DNA from: Chloroflexota bacterium
GTDB lineage: Bacteria; Chloroflexota; Anaerolineae; Aggregatilineales; UBA2796
DNA: 64,000 nt
Direction: 5' to 3'
Assembly (NCBI GenBank): GCA_021325095.1
Contig: JAJPHV010000114.1
Span: 1 to 64,000 of the forward strand
The notes below the pieces were generated by a model. That model saw nothing but the letters and a program-made list of their open reading frames with translations, had not been told where the DNA came from and made no database searches. The translations under genes and the position numbers were made by a program. Below are positions 23,799 through 32,503 of the stretch, one piece after another (positions within the stretch are counted from its first letter, which is position 1; every line of letters starts with the position of its first letter).

Positions 23799-25709
23799 AT
23801 GCGACGTATTGGTGTGTCGTGTTTGCTGCTGTTGTGTGTGCTGGCTGTCGTTCATCCCCCTGTTCTGGCGCTTGCGCCGGGCCGTGAAACGCTCGATACG
23901 CTGCGGCAAACCGCTGTCCCGGCGCGCGATCCGGCTGATCTGGCGCGGCGACTCCTGGGCATCACCACCATTACCCCGATACCACGCGCCCCAGAACATC
24001 AGGTCGGTGACATCGCGCAGTTTACAGCGCTGAACAACGACAAGAGCGCGGCGTTCAACGTCAGCGCGCAGTTATGGTACAAGACTCCGCACGTCTACAT
24101 GTGGTTCCAGGCCGGCTATAAGCCGAACCTGGACGACGTGAAACGCAGCGCCGATATTTTTGAGGAGCACATTTACCCCACTGTTCACAAGTATTTCGGG
24201 CAGGAAGGCCCGCCGCTGGATGGCGACCCTCATCTGTCGATTCTGCACGTGCGCGGGTTGGGCGGCTCCATCGTCGGCTATTTCGACTCCAGCAGCGAAT
24301 ACCCGAAGGCGATTGTCCCGGACAGCAATGAGCAGCACATCTTTTTTGTCAACCTGGATTATGTCAAAAACGGAATCGGGGCGGACTATTACCTGAGCAC
24401 GCTGACGCACGAATTCCAGCACATGGTTCATGACAACGTCGATCCCAACGAGGAAGGCTGGCTCAACGAGGGTCTGGCCGTATTGTCTCAGTTGCTCAAC
24501 GGCTATCCGGAATCTGGCTACCAGGATGCGTTCATGGCCTCGCCGAACGTGCAGCTTAACACCTGGTCGCCCGATCTCAACGAGAATGGGGCACATTATG
24601 GCGCGGCCTACCTGTTCGTCACCTATTTCCTGGAACGTTTTGGGGAAGATGCACTCAGGGCACTCGTCGCCAACCGGCAAAAGGGGCTGGAAAGTGTTGC
24701 AAGCACTTTGCAAAACCTGAACGTCACCGACCCGGCCACGCAGAAGACGATCAAACTGGATGACTTCTTTGCCGACTGGACGATGGCAAACCTGCTGAAC
24801 AATCCGAAGGTCGGCGACGGACGGTTTGCCCACCCGCGCCTCACGACGGGCCTTTCTGCGCCCCGAATGCAGAAAGCTGTCGTGTCGCCTGCACCGCAGG
24901 AGTTGCAGGTGTCGGAATGGGGAACCACCTACCTCGACCTGGCTGGCAGCGGGCGCTACCGCTTCAACCTGCAATGTTCGCCGACGGTCAAGGTTGTTCC
25001 GGCAGAAGCGCACAGCGGGCAAAAGATGTGGTGGAGCAACCGGGGCGACAACAGCGACATGCGCCTGACGCGCGCCTTCGACCTGACCGGTGTGCAGAAG
25101 GCAACGCTTTCCTTCTGGCTCTGGTACGCCATCGAGAAGGACTGGGACTACGGATACGTTGAAGTCTCTACCGACGGCGGCGCGACGTGGACAGCCCTCT
25201 CCACCCAGGACAGCGTGCCGGGCGGCGGGCACGCCAATCCCTACGGGCCAGCCTATACCGGCTTCACGGGCGCTTCCGCTGCGAACGTGACTTGGCGACA
25301 GCAGACGGTTGACCTGACCCCTTACGCCGGGAAGACAATCCTGATCCGCTTCGAGTATCTGACTGACGACGCGGTGAACGAGGCTGGAATGCTCATCGAC
25401 GACATTCGCATCCCAGAGATCAACTACACAACGGATGCCGAAGCGGGTGATGATGGCTGGCAGGCCGAAGGCTGGGTGCGGATCGACAACGTGCTGCCGC
25501 AAACCTACCTCGTCCAGATGGCTGAGTATGGCCCGACGCCGCGCGTCTTCAAACTGCTGACGTCCGACGGTGGTAATAGCGGCAACTGGGCGCTCGACGT
25601 TGGTGGGGACGTGTCTCATCTGGTGATTGCTTTGTCGGGGCTGACCGAATTTACGACGCAAAAAGCGGCGTGTCAGTATCAGTTGGAGGTGGTCAGCAGC
25701 GCGCAATAG
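23799..25709 (+). CDS. Secreted gluzincin-type metalloprotease with MAM-like C-terminal domain (paralogue 1)
   Basis: A signal peptide (RRIGVSCLLLLCVLAVV) is followed by a short propeptide and a peptidase domain. The zinc site is HEFQH at residues 204-208, with a third ligand Glu in WLNEGLA about 20 residues later: the HExxH...E pattern of gluzincins such as hyicolysin (M30), not the metzincin pattern of M6. A DFFADWT motif follows. The C-terminal 230 residues (WWSNRGDNSDM..., WYAIEKDWDYGYVEVSTDGG, MLIDDIRIP) form an immune-inhibitor-A/MAM-like beta sandwich. 636 residues from ATG 23799; in-frame starts upstream from 23697 would add an unlikely extension. A close paralogue follows. Confidence 0.82.
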   Translation: MRRIGVSCLLLLCVLAVVHPPVLALAPGRETLDTLRQTAVPARDPADLARRLLGITTITPIPRAPEHQVGDIAQFTALNNDKSAAFNVSAQLWYKTPHVYMWFQAGYKPNLDDVKRSADIFEEHIYPTVHKYFGQEGPPLDGDPHLSILHVRGLGGSIVGYFDSSSEYPKAIVPDSNEQHIFFVNLDYVKNGIGADYYLSTLTHEFQHMVHDNVDPNEEGWLNEGLAVLSQLLNGYPESGYQDAFMASPNVQLNTWSPDLNENGAHYGAAYLFVTYFLERFGEDALRALVANRQKGLESVASTLQNLNVTDPATQKTIKLDDFFADWTMANLLNNPKVGDGRFAHPRLTTGLSAPRMQKAVVSPAPQELQVSEWGTTYLDLAGSGRYRFNLQCSPTVKVVPAEAHSGQKMWWSNRGDNSDMRLTRAFDLTGVQKATLSFWLWYAIEKDWDYGYVEVSTDGGATWTALSTQDSVPGGGHANPYGPAYTGFTGASAANVTWRQQTVDLTPYAGKTILIRFEYLTDDAVNEAGMLIDDIRIPEINYTTDAEAGDDGWQAEGWVRIDNVLPQTYLVQMAEYGPTPRVFKLLTSDGGNSGNWALDVGGDVSHLVIALSGLTEFTTQKAACQYQLEVVSSAQ

Positions 25710-25763
25710 GCGTTTTCTCGTTTGTGAATCGCTGGTCGCAAGGTGTTGGATGTGAGAGGTTGT

Positions 25764-27650
25764 ATGTTCAGGTTGAAGTCGGGACGAAACTTGTGGAGAC
25801 GTTTACCGCTGCTTGTGTTGGCCGGGTTGCTGGTGGTGGCTGCCTTCCCTGCTGGTGCGCAGGACACACGCGCGCCGGTAATTGGCTGGTCGGATGTAAC
25901 GCCCACCGATCACCTGCGGCATCGTGGCGATTGGCTGGTGGACATCGGCAAGGCGCAGCCCGAAGACATCTACGGGCCGTTCCCAAGCAAGCCATACCAG
26001 GAAGGCGATACCGAGCGGTTTTTTGCGCTAGATTTCGACCAGTCCAAACCGCAACGCACGCTGCGGGCCGAACTGCGCCTGGTCACGGAGCACGCCTACT
26101 GGTGGTTCGAGGACGGCACGGACGTTGACCAGGCCAAAATCGAGACCGAAGGCAAGTATTTCGAGACACAGATCTATCCGCTTGACCATCTGCTGTTCGG
26201 CGATGCCTGGACGCCGGGCATTGACGGCGATCCGCGCATCTTCATCCTGCACCAGAAAGCCATCGGCGGGTACGCAGTGGGCGTTTTCAGCCCGAAAGAC
26301 GAGTGCCCGCGCCGCCTTTGTCCCAATTCCAACCAGCACGAAATGATTTACATCGGTCTGGACAACGGTCCCGTCGATTCGCCCCGGCAGTTAACTGTCA
26401 TTGCCCACGAGTTCCAGCACCTGATCCAATATAACAACGACGGGAATGAAGAGCGCTGGCTGGACGAAGGGTTGGCGCAGCTTGCCGAACACCTCAACGG
26501 CTTCAACCCGCGCTACATTGCCAACAGCAACCTGCGTGATTTTCTGCACAACACAAATTTCCAACTGAATAGCTGGCCGTACCGTTTGGACGTCGATCCC
26601 GCGATCAACTACGCCGCCGGCTACATTTTTTGCGTCTATCTCTACCAACGCTTTGGGACGCCCTTCATCCAGTATCTGGCACGCTCACCATACAAGGGCC
26701 TGGCCGCTGTCGAAGAAGCGTTGCGTTCTCAGAAAACGGGGGTAACGCTGGATGAGGTATTCGCCGACTGGACAGTCACGAACTACGTCAACAGCCCCTA
26801 CGTGGGCGATGGCCGCTACTACTACCAGTCGCTCAAGCTACCGCAGCGCGCCGACACCGTCGATCTATCGCCGGAAGAGCCGCGCAGCGCGGAGGTCAAC
26901 GAATACGGCGCGGATTACCTGCAACTGGATGGCGCGGGTAACTACACACTGAACTTCGAGGGCGATTCCACCGTCCGGCTGACCGATGTCGTGCCTACAT
27001 CCGGCTCGTGGATGTGGTGGTCGTACAACGAGGAGCGCGGCATTGCCCGCCTGGAACGCGACTTCGACCTGACCGACGCGCAGGAACCCAAATTGACCTT
27101 CAAGGCGTGGTGGGATTTCCGAGATCAGTCCACCTGGGCGGACATCCTGGCCTCGACGGATGGCGGCAAGCACTGGGACATGCTGAAAACCAACAGTACA
27201 TCCAACTGCCGTTTCCTGGGCAACGTGCCCTGCTACCGGGGCAGCAGCCGGGACTGGTCTGCGGAGACAGTAGACCTGAGCGACTATGCCGGGCAGAAAA
27301 TCCGGCTGCGGATTGAATACGTCACGGATAGACCGCCCGAGGGCGAGGGCATGTACATTGACGACTTCGCGCTGTCGGCTATCAGCTACAAAGATGACGT
27401 TGAAACGGCCAACGGTGGCTGGAAGACGCAGGGCTTTGTCCGTGTACAGAGCGATCTCCCCCAGCACTGGGCGGTGAACGTCATCACACGCAACTCGCCA
27501 CCGCGCGTCCTGCCCCTTAATCTCGGCGCAGACAACAAGGGTACGCTCAAATTTACCGCTCCCAACGATGGTGCAGTGATCGTGGTGGCTGCGATGGCGC
27601 CCTTTATCGAGGCCACCTCAAATTACACCCTCTCGGTGGATCAGAACTGA
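25764..27650 (+). CDS. Secreted gluzincin-type metalloprotease with MAM-like C-terminal domain (paralogue 2)
   Basis: The same architecture as its upstream neighbour in 628 residues. It has a signal peptide (RRLPLLVLAGLLVVAAFPAGAQ) and zinc site HEFQH at residues 215-219, with WLDEGLAQLAEHLNG supplying the third ligand. A VFADWTVTNY motif follows, then a C-terminal sandwich with MWWSYNEERG, WADILASTDGG and MYIDDFALS. Two cysteine pairs (PRRLCPN, SNCRFLGNVPCY) are present here and absent from paralogue 1. ATG 25764 has AGAGG 4 nt upstream. The pair arose by tandem duplication and has diverged widely, suggesting different substrates. Both probably degrade extracellular protein. Confidence 0.82.
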   Translation: MFRLKSGRNLWRRLPLLVLAGLLVVAAFPAGAQDTRAPVIGWSDVTPTDHLRHRGDWLVDIGKAQPEDIYGPFPSKPYQEGDTERFFALDFDQSKPQRTLRAELRLVTEHAYWWFEDGTDVDQAKIETEGKYFETQIYPLDHLLFGDAWTPGIDGDPRIFILHQKAIGGYAVGVFSPKDECPRRLCPNSNQHEMIYIGLDNGPVDSPRQLTVIAHEFQHLIQYNNDGNEERWLDEGLAQLAEHLNGFNPRYIANSNLRDFLHNTNFQLNSWPYRLDVDPAINYAAGYIFCVYLYQRFGTPFIQYLARSPYKGLAAVEEALRSQKTGVTLDEVFADWTVTNYVNSPYVGDGRYYYQSLKLPQRADTVDLSPEEPRSAEVNEYGADYLQLDGAGNYTLNFEGDSTVRLTDVVPTSGSWMWWSYNEERGIARLERDFDLTDAQEPKLTFKAWWDFRDQSTWADILASTDGGKHWDMLKTNSTSNCRFLGNVPCYRGSSRDWSAETVDLSDYAGQKIRLRIEYVTDRPPEGEGMYIDDFALSAISYKDDVETANGGWKTQGFVRVQSDLPQHWAVNVITRNSPPRVLPLNLGADNKGTLKFTAPNDGAVIVVAAMAPFIEATSNYTLSVDQN

Positions 27651-27658
27651 GTATATCC

Positions 27659-27690
27659 CGGTTCCCTTCTCGGAGCGGGGCGGGGAACCG
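27659..27690. terminator. Palindrome after the protease pair
   Basis: CGGTTCCC (27659-27666) and GGGAACCG (27683-27690) form a perfect 8-bp stem around a G-rich 16-nt loop, 9 bp after the stop codon. There is no T-tract, so its terminator role is a guess. The rest of this 222-bp gap, up to the convergent gene ending at 27874, shows nothing else I can name. Confidence 0.4.
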
Positions 27691-27873
27691 AGCCGCATAC
27701 TGTCGGCTCCCTGCCGCCAGATGATTCTTGATAAGGATCAGGTGGACCGCCGACAAGCACAGGCGCTGACGGTGTGGGGCAAGCGGCAGGATAGGGTGCA
27801 GCGGTGCTGAACGGGTGCTGAACGATGTTCCAGGGGAGGGTTTAAGCCCGACGCCAGGGCGCCGGGCACGGCT

Positions 27874-28710
27874 CTACCGCGAAATGGAGCGCCGCGTTCC
27901 TTCCAGGATGTCCCCGATCCAGCTTACGTAGAAGTCGATCAGGCGAAAGAGCGCGGGTTCGGTTTTGGGCGGCTCTGGCGGCGACTGCTTGGCTTCGACG
28001 ACGCGCGGCGCGAGTGCATTCATGATGAGCGCCAGAACTACCGCAAAAATCGCTATTGTGATCAGTACTGCACCCGCGATGATCACAAAGAAAACGGTCT
28101 TGTTGACGACCAGACCGTCCCCAATCGGCAGGATGATCGATCCGGCAGGCGTCACTGCCGAGGCGGTGGGGGTATCGGTCTGAACACGAGTGAGAGGCGA
28201 CGGGATCATGCCAAGCACCATGAAGATCGCCACCACTACCGCACTTACCACCAGCGCCACGAGCAAAGGACGAATGAAGGGGGCGAGCCAGCGGATAAAG
28301 CCCGGCGTCCCCCGGATTCCCCGGTGAATGAGGCGAGCCAGGGCTGTCGGCTCCGACTTCATCTCACGCAGGTGTTCCATGCCGTTGTGCTCGTGCGAAT
28401 ATGGGTTGAACGTGCCCACGCCCCACAGCCAGCCGAACAGCCCACCGAAACCGCCAAAGGTGAGCACCGTCCCTGTGCTGACGGGCAGGTTCGGGTCAAC
28501 AAAACCCACTGCCGTCAGCAGCAGCCGCAGCAGCCCGATCAGGGCCGGTAAGGCCAGGAACCCACCCACAAAGCCGAGCACGGCACGCAGGAAGCCAGGG
28601 CGAATGCCCAACATCGCCACCACTTCCATCGCCACCCGCACGACGATATACAGCACAACCAGGCCGATGACGGCGGCGGTCAGCGTTACAGTTGTCGTAA
28701 AGAGATCCAT
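27874..28710 (-). CDS. Multi-pass membrane protein linked to the cytochrome oxidase operon (unknown)
   Basis: 278 residues with four to five hydrophobic helices: TLTAAVIGLVVLYIVVRVAM, a glycine-rich pair near 30-90, LLVALVVSAVVVAIFMVLGM and VFFVIIAGAVLITIAIFAVV. A conserved-looking loop, NPYSHEHNGMEHLREM, lies between and is rich in His and Glu. The cytoplasmic tail ends in a short helix. ATG 28710 is chosen because GGAGAGA lies 4-5 nt upstream; an earlier in-frame start at 28860 would enter coxC. It follows coxC on the same strand by 26 bp, so it may be a small accessory or assembly subunit of the oxidase. Confidence 0.65.
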   Translation of the reverse strand: MDLFTTTVTLTAAVIGLVVLYIVVRVAMEVVAMLGIRPGFLRAVLGFVGGFLALPALIGLLRLLLTAVGFVDPNLPVSTGTVLTFGGFGGLFGWLWGVGTFNPYSHEHNGMEHLREMKSEPTALARLIHRGIRGTPGFIRWLAPFIRPLLVALVVSAVVVAIFMVLGMIPSPLTRVQTDTPTASAVTPAGSIILPIGDGLVVNKTVFFVIIAGAVLITIAIFAVVLALIMNALAPRVVEAKQSPPEPPKTEPALFRLIDFYVSWIGDILEGTRRSISR

Positions 28711-28736
28711 GATGTCTCTCCGTTGGCGGAACGGCC

Positions 28737-29327
28737 TTACAGCACGTACAGCACCAGGAAGAAAAAGACCCACATCAGATCGATGAAGTGCCAGAAGACG
28801 ACTGCCGCCTCTACCGACCAGTGGCTTTCCTTCGAGTAGGCTCCGCGCTGCGCCTTCCACAAGACATACCCGAACAGCACCATTCCGGCCAGCACGTGAA
28901 AGGCGTGGAAGCCGGTCATGGCGAAGAATATCGCGCTGTAGCTGCCGCTGTACGGCACTTGCCGCCAGACGAAGCCCAGCCCGAGCAGGAAGATCAGCCC
29001 CAACCCAATCGTAAACAGGACGTTGCGCTGCATCGCAGGCCGATTATCACGCCGGATGGCAGCCTGCGCCCGAATGGCAGTCACTGCGCTGAACAGCAGA
29101 CTCAGCGAAAAAACGGCAGGCAATGTCGGGTCAATCCGCGCTACGCCTGCCGGCGGCCACGATGCCTGCGTTGACCGAAGCAGGTAATAGGCAAACGCAA
29201 AAAACACAAACACCATGCCGTTCGCAATACGCCACAGTTGCAGGGCAAAGCGTTTGTTCCTCAGTTCCCTGTCGTGAAGGAACTGCTCCTCGTCAAAGGT
29301 TAATGGGCGAGCAAATTGCGCATCCAT
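28737..29327 (-). CDS. ctaE: Cytochrome c oxidase subunit III
   Basis: 196 residues, the short five-helix form of heme-copper oxidase subunit III. Helices include LWRIANGMVFVFFAFAYYLL, a QRNVLFTIGLGLIFLLGLGF segment and the diagnostic TGFHAFHVLAGMVLFGYVLW helix. The C-terminal WSVEAAVVFWHFIDLMWVFF helix is also diagnostic, with its VVxFWHFVDxxW family motif. ATG 29327 has GAGG 10 nt upstream; TTG 29336 is possible. It lies third in the operon after subunits II and I. A palindromic repeat (29361-29398) sits between subunits I and III. Confidence 0.93.
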   Translation of the reverse strand: MDAQFARPLTFDEEQFLHDRELRNKRFALQLWRIANGMVFVFFAFAYYLLRSTQASWPPAGVARIDPTLPAVFSLSLLFSAVTAIRAQAAIRRDNRPAMQRNVLFTIGLGLIFLLGLGFVWRQVPYSGSYSAIFFAMTGFHAFHVLAGMVLFGYVLWKAQRGAYSKESHWSVEAAVVFWHFIDLMWVFFFLVLYVL

Positions 29328-29360
29328 ACCATACAATCCTCATCGCTCAGGCCGTACCTA

Positions 29361-29398
29361 CCCCCTCTCCACTTGCGGAGAAGGGGCAGGCGGTGAGG
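29361..29398. repeat. Interspersed palindromic repeat, copy C
   Basis: CCCCCTCTCC-acttgc-GGAGAAGGGG, then CAGGCGGTGAGG. The inner stem is nearly perfect (CCCCTCTCC with GGAGAAGGGG) and the GGTGAGG end box is kept. It lies between the subunit I stop and the subunit III start inside the oxidase operon. Confidence 0.7.
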
Positions 29399-29405
29399 TT
29401 CCTTA

Positions 29406-31103
29406 CTAATCCCCGGCGGGCGCTTCGGCATGGTCAGCGCCATGCCCGTGCCCGCTCGCTTGTACCGCGATCTTCCCCTCCCCTTCCAGGTAGGCGGCTG
29501 CTTCCGGCGTCCCGAAGCCGTAGGGATCGGGCGCAGGGATGGGCATTCCGTCGAAGTTGTGGTCAGGCGGCGGCGAGTCGGTCATCCATTCCAGTGTCAG
29601 GGCGCGCCAGGGATTGCGGCCCGCCACCTTGCCGAAGGGCACGGACACCAGCACGTTGATCAGGAACGGGATGATGCCCACCGCCATCGTAAACGCACCG
29701 ATGCTGGCGATGACGTTCAGTGTCTGGTACTTGGGATCGTAGGTATAGATTCGGCGCGGCATCCCTTCCAGACCCAGGAAATGCATCGGGAAGAAGGTCA
29801 TGAAGAAGCCGACGTACAGGATGGCAAAGTGGATCTTGCCAAGCGTCTCGTTGAGGTGGCGGCCTGTGAACTTGGGGAACCAGTGGTAAATGGCCGCGAA
29901 GAGTCCCAGCACGCTGCCGCCGAACAGGACGAAATGCAGGTGCGCGACCACGAAGTACGTGGCGTGAACGTGGATGTCTATCGGGATTGAGGCCAGGAAC
30001 ATGCCGCTGATGCCGCCGATAGGGAACATCGACAGGAAGCCCAGCGCAAAGAGCATGGCCGTCGTGAAACGTATCTTGCCGCCCCAGATTGTGCCAAGCC
30101 AGCTAAAGACCTTGATCCCCGTTGGCACAGCGATGATCATCGAGGTGATCATGAACGGGACACGCGCCAGCGGAGCCAGGGTCGTGAACAGGTGATGGCC
30201 CCACACCAGGAAGCCGACGAACGCAATGCCCATGCTGGACAGCGCCACTGCCTTGTAACCGAAGATCGGTTTGCGTGAATGAACGCTCAACACTTCGGAG
30301 ATGACGCCCATCGCCGGCAGTACCATGATGTACACCGCCGGGTGCGAATAGAACCAGAACACGTTCGGCCACAGCAGAGGATCGCCGCCCGTCGCCGGGG
30401 CGAAAAAGCCCGTCCCCGCCAGACGATCCAGCAGCATCAGCGTCAGCCCACCCGCCAGGAAGGGCGTCGCCAGGACAATCGTCACGGATGTTGCCAGGGT
30501 CGCCCAGCAGAACAGGGGCATTTGCCACCAGCCCATGCCCGGCGCGCGCATGTTGCGGATCGTGACGATGAAGTTGATCGCGCCCAGGATCGACGACAGG
30601 CCGAGCATGTGCAGACTGATCGCCCATAGGGTTTGCCCGTCGAACGGGCTGAACTGGGTGCTGGACAAGGGGAAATAGGAAGTCCAACCAGCCTGCGCCT
30701 GCCCGCCGAGCACCCATCCACTGAGGAGCAATATGCCAGCCGGCGGGATCAACCAGAAGGCAAAGGCGTTCAGCCAGGGGAAGGCCATGTCCTTCGCGCC
30801 GATCATGAGCGGGACCAGGTAGTTGCCCAGACCCGCGCCGAACGGAATGACGAACAGGAAGATCATCACGGTGGCGTGAATGGTGAACAGGGAGTTATAT
30901 GCGCCGCCGTTTGCCATCAGGCTGGCTTCTGGCGTCAGCAGTTCAATGCGGATCAGTTCCGCCAGGATGCCGCCGATCAGAAAGAAGAAGAACGACGTTG
31001 CCATGTACTGGACGCCGATCACTTTGTGATCGATGCTCCAGACGAAGTACCGACTGATTCCGCGCGTGCGCTTGGCCGCAGGTGCGGCTACTGAAGTTGC
31101 CAT
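29406..31103 (-). CDS. ctaD: Cytochrome c oxidase subunit I
   Basis: Catalytic heme-copper subunit (heme a, heme a3 and CuB) that reduces O2 and pumps protons. 565 residues with 12 expected helices. Visible landmarks: SIDHKVIG at the N-terminus, the heme-a His helix (FTIHATVMIFLFVIPFG), and the CuB motif FWFYSHPAVYIMVLP whose His-Tyr pair forms the active-site crosslink. The VWGHHLFTT helix supplies two more CuB histidines, and HATYFVVAHLHFVLFGG carries the heme a3 and heme a ligands. This is an A-type oxidase. It lies directly after the gene for subunit II. Confidence 0.96.
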   Translation of the reverse strand: MATSVAAPAAKRTRGISRYFVWSIDHKVIGVQYMATSFFFFLIGGILAELIRIELLTPEASLMANGGAYNSLFTIHATVMIFLFVIPFGAGLGNYLVPLMIGAKDMAFPWLNAFAFWLIPPAGILLLSGWVLGGQAQAGWTSYFPLSSTQFSPFDGQTLWAISLHMLGLSSILGAINFIVTIRNMRAPGMGWWQMPLFCWATLATSVTIVLATPFLAGGLTLMLLDRLAGTGFFAPATGGDPLLWPNVFWFYSHPAVYIMVLPAMGVISEVLSVHSRKPIFGYKAVALSSMGIAFVGFLVWGHHLFTTLAPLARVPFMITSMIIAVPTGIKVFSWLGTIWGGKIRFTTAMLFALGFLSMFPIGGISGMFLASIPIDIHVHATYFVVAHLHFVLFGGSVLGLFAAIYHWFPKFTGRHLNETLGKIHFAILYVGFFMTFFPMHFLGLEGMPRRIYTYDPKYQTLNVIASIGAFTMAVGIIPFLINVLVSVPFGKVAGRNPWRALTLEWMTDSPPPDHNFDGMPIPAPDPYGFGTPEAAAYLEGEGKIAVQASGHGHGADHAEAPAGD

Positions 31104-31141
31104 TGCAGTCCTCTCCGCTTAATCATTTTTCGCCGTGCTCG

Positions 31142-32245
31142 CTACTTCTGAGTGAGCAGATAATTGACGATGGCCTCGCGGTCATCCTCCGGCATGATGG
31201 CTGGGTCACCGAAGTTCTTGGGCATCAGGTTCTGGTAACCGGGAACCAGGTATGCGCCCGGATTGATGATCGAGGTACGGATGTATTCCTCCGCCGTCTT
31301 GACGCCGCTGTTGGTCAGGCGATTATCGACGTTGTTGGCGGCGCGGGTCGCAATGCCGTTCAGGGATGGCCCTACCGTTCCCGTTAAGCCGTCGTCCGTC
31401 AGCGTGTGGCAACTGCCGCAGGGATATTTTTGAACCATCAACTGCTTGCCCCGCTCTGGCCGTCGTGGATCGGTGGCAGCCTGCCGTGCCTTTGTGCGCA
31501 GATCGGTGACCCATGCATCGTACTTATCCGGCTCTTCCACAAACACCTTGTTGATCGTGGACATTTTGGCGTGGCCTTCGCCGCACAGTTCGCTGCACAC
31601 CACCGCGTATTCACCCACAGCGCTCGGTGTAAAGCGCGTGGTCGTGATGTGGCCGGGAATGGCGTCCTGCTTGATGCGAAATTCGGGAATGTAAAAGCCG
31701 TGCATCACGTCGCGGGACTGGATTTCCACGCGCACGGGGCGGCCCTTCGGCACGTGCAGTTCATTGCTGATCATGTTGGCTTTCGCCATCTCGTTTTGTT
31801 CCGGCGTGAGATCAGCAAACGATTCATAGGGGTAGGTGAAAGTCCACTGGAACTGCTGCCCCGTCACCCCAATGACCGTCTCGTTGTCCTGTGGCGACTG
31901 GATGTCCACGAAGACCTTATAGCTGTAGATCGTCAGGACAAACACGATCACTGCCGGGATGGCTGTCCACGTCACTTCGAGGGCCGTGTTACCGTGATCG
32001 GGCGGCCCGTCGGCATCGTCGCCTGCTCGACGACGGAAACGCACGATGGAATAGATGATTCCGCCCTCGACAATCAGGAAGACGACTGTCGCAATGGCAA
32101 GCATGAAGTTGAAGAGCGAGTCAACGCTGGCGGACTCGGCTGACGCTTGGACGGGTAGCCATCGGGCATTCAGGCCGACGACAACGCCAATGGCGATCAA
32201 CACCGCGCCAATGACGATGACCGTGATCGTCCGATTCGATTTCAC
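31142..32245 (-). CDS. ctaC: Cytochrome c oxidase subunit II with fused cytochrome c domain (caa3 type)
   Basis: Accepts electrons and passes them to subunit I. Two N-terminal helices (TVIVIGAVLIAIGVVVGL, FMLAIATVVFLIVEGGIIY) precede the cupredoxin domain, whose CuA ligands lie in VVCSELCGEGHAKM, with the upstream His in MHGFYIPEF. The last 90 residues are a class I cytochrome c: heme site YPCGSCHTL and a distal Met in PKNFGDPAIM, ending in a helix NYLLTQK. I prefer GTG 32245 (GGAG about 10 nt upstream). TTG 32266 would add seven residues without a ribosome site. First gene of the oxidase operon, behind the promoter at 32303-32331. Confidence 0.94.
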   Translation of the reverse strand: MKSNRTITVIVIGAVLIAIGVVVGLNARWLPVQASAESASVDSLFNFMLAIATVVFLIVEGGIIYSIVRFRRRAGDDADGPPDHGNTALEVTWTAIPAVIVFVLTIYSYKVFVDIQSPQDNETVIGVTGQQFQWTFTYPYESFADLTPEQNEMAKANMISNELHVPKGRPVRVEIQSRDVMHGFYIPEFRIKQDAIPGHITTTRFTPSAVGEYAVVCSELCGEGHAKMSTINKVFVEEPDKYDAWVTDLRTKARQAATDPRRPERGKQLMVQKYPCGSCHTLTDDGLTGTVGPSLNGIATRAANNVDNRLTNSGVKTAEEYIRTSIINPGAYLVPGYQNLMPKNFGDPAIMPEDDREAIVNYLLTQK

Positions 32246-32302
32246 GGCTGCTGTGTCTCCATTCAAGAAAGAAATTACGTGGGAATGTGAAACTTGTAAT
32301 TA

Positions 32303-32331
32303 ACGATAGTCAACTTCTCCAAGATTGTCAA
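32303..32331 (-). promoter_or_regulatory. Promoter of the cytochrome oxidase operon
   Basis: On the minus strand a perfect TTGACA (32331-32326) and TATCGT (32308-32303, 4 of 6) are 17 bp apart. This predicts a start about 50 nt ahead of the ctaC GTG. Confidence 0.65.
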
Positions 32332-32375
32332 ATGAAAGTTTTGAATGGCTTGAACGGCTGAAAACCAGGAGGGTT

Positions 32376-32405
32376 GCCAGAGGCGAATCTTATCGTGCCT
32401 CTGGC
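32376..32405. terminator. 9-bp perfect hairpin upstream of the oxidase promoter
   Basis: GCCAGAGGC (32376-32384), a 12-nt loop and GCCTCTGGC (32397-32405). It follows the stop of the minus-strand gene at 32504 and precedes the oxidase promoter, so it may insulate the two. The plus-strand tail is TCATTTT; the minus-strand tail has no T-run. Confidence 0.45.
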
Positions 32406-32446
32406 TCATTTTCAATACGACGGTGAAGCTGCTCACGCAGAGCAGT

Positions 32447-32486
32447 TCCCCCTCTCCACTGTGCAGAGCGGGGGTTGGGGGTGAGG
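32447..32486. repeat. Interspersed palindromic repeat, copy D
   Basis: CCCCCTCTCC-actgtgc-AGAGCGGGGG-TTGGGGGTGAGG. One inner arm is imperfect but the GGGGGTGAGG end box is intact. It sits 18 bp after the stop of the SH3b/FecR-like gene (minus strand). Confidence 0.7.
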
Positions 32487-32503
32487 TCAATTTCGGGAGT
32501 CCG

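Noticed and set aside
24072-25706. A 544-codon minus-strand ORF over protease 1
   Set aside because: It is the antisense shadow of a gene with signal peptide and HEFQH motif; no domain or ribosome site.
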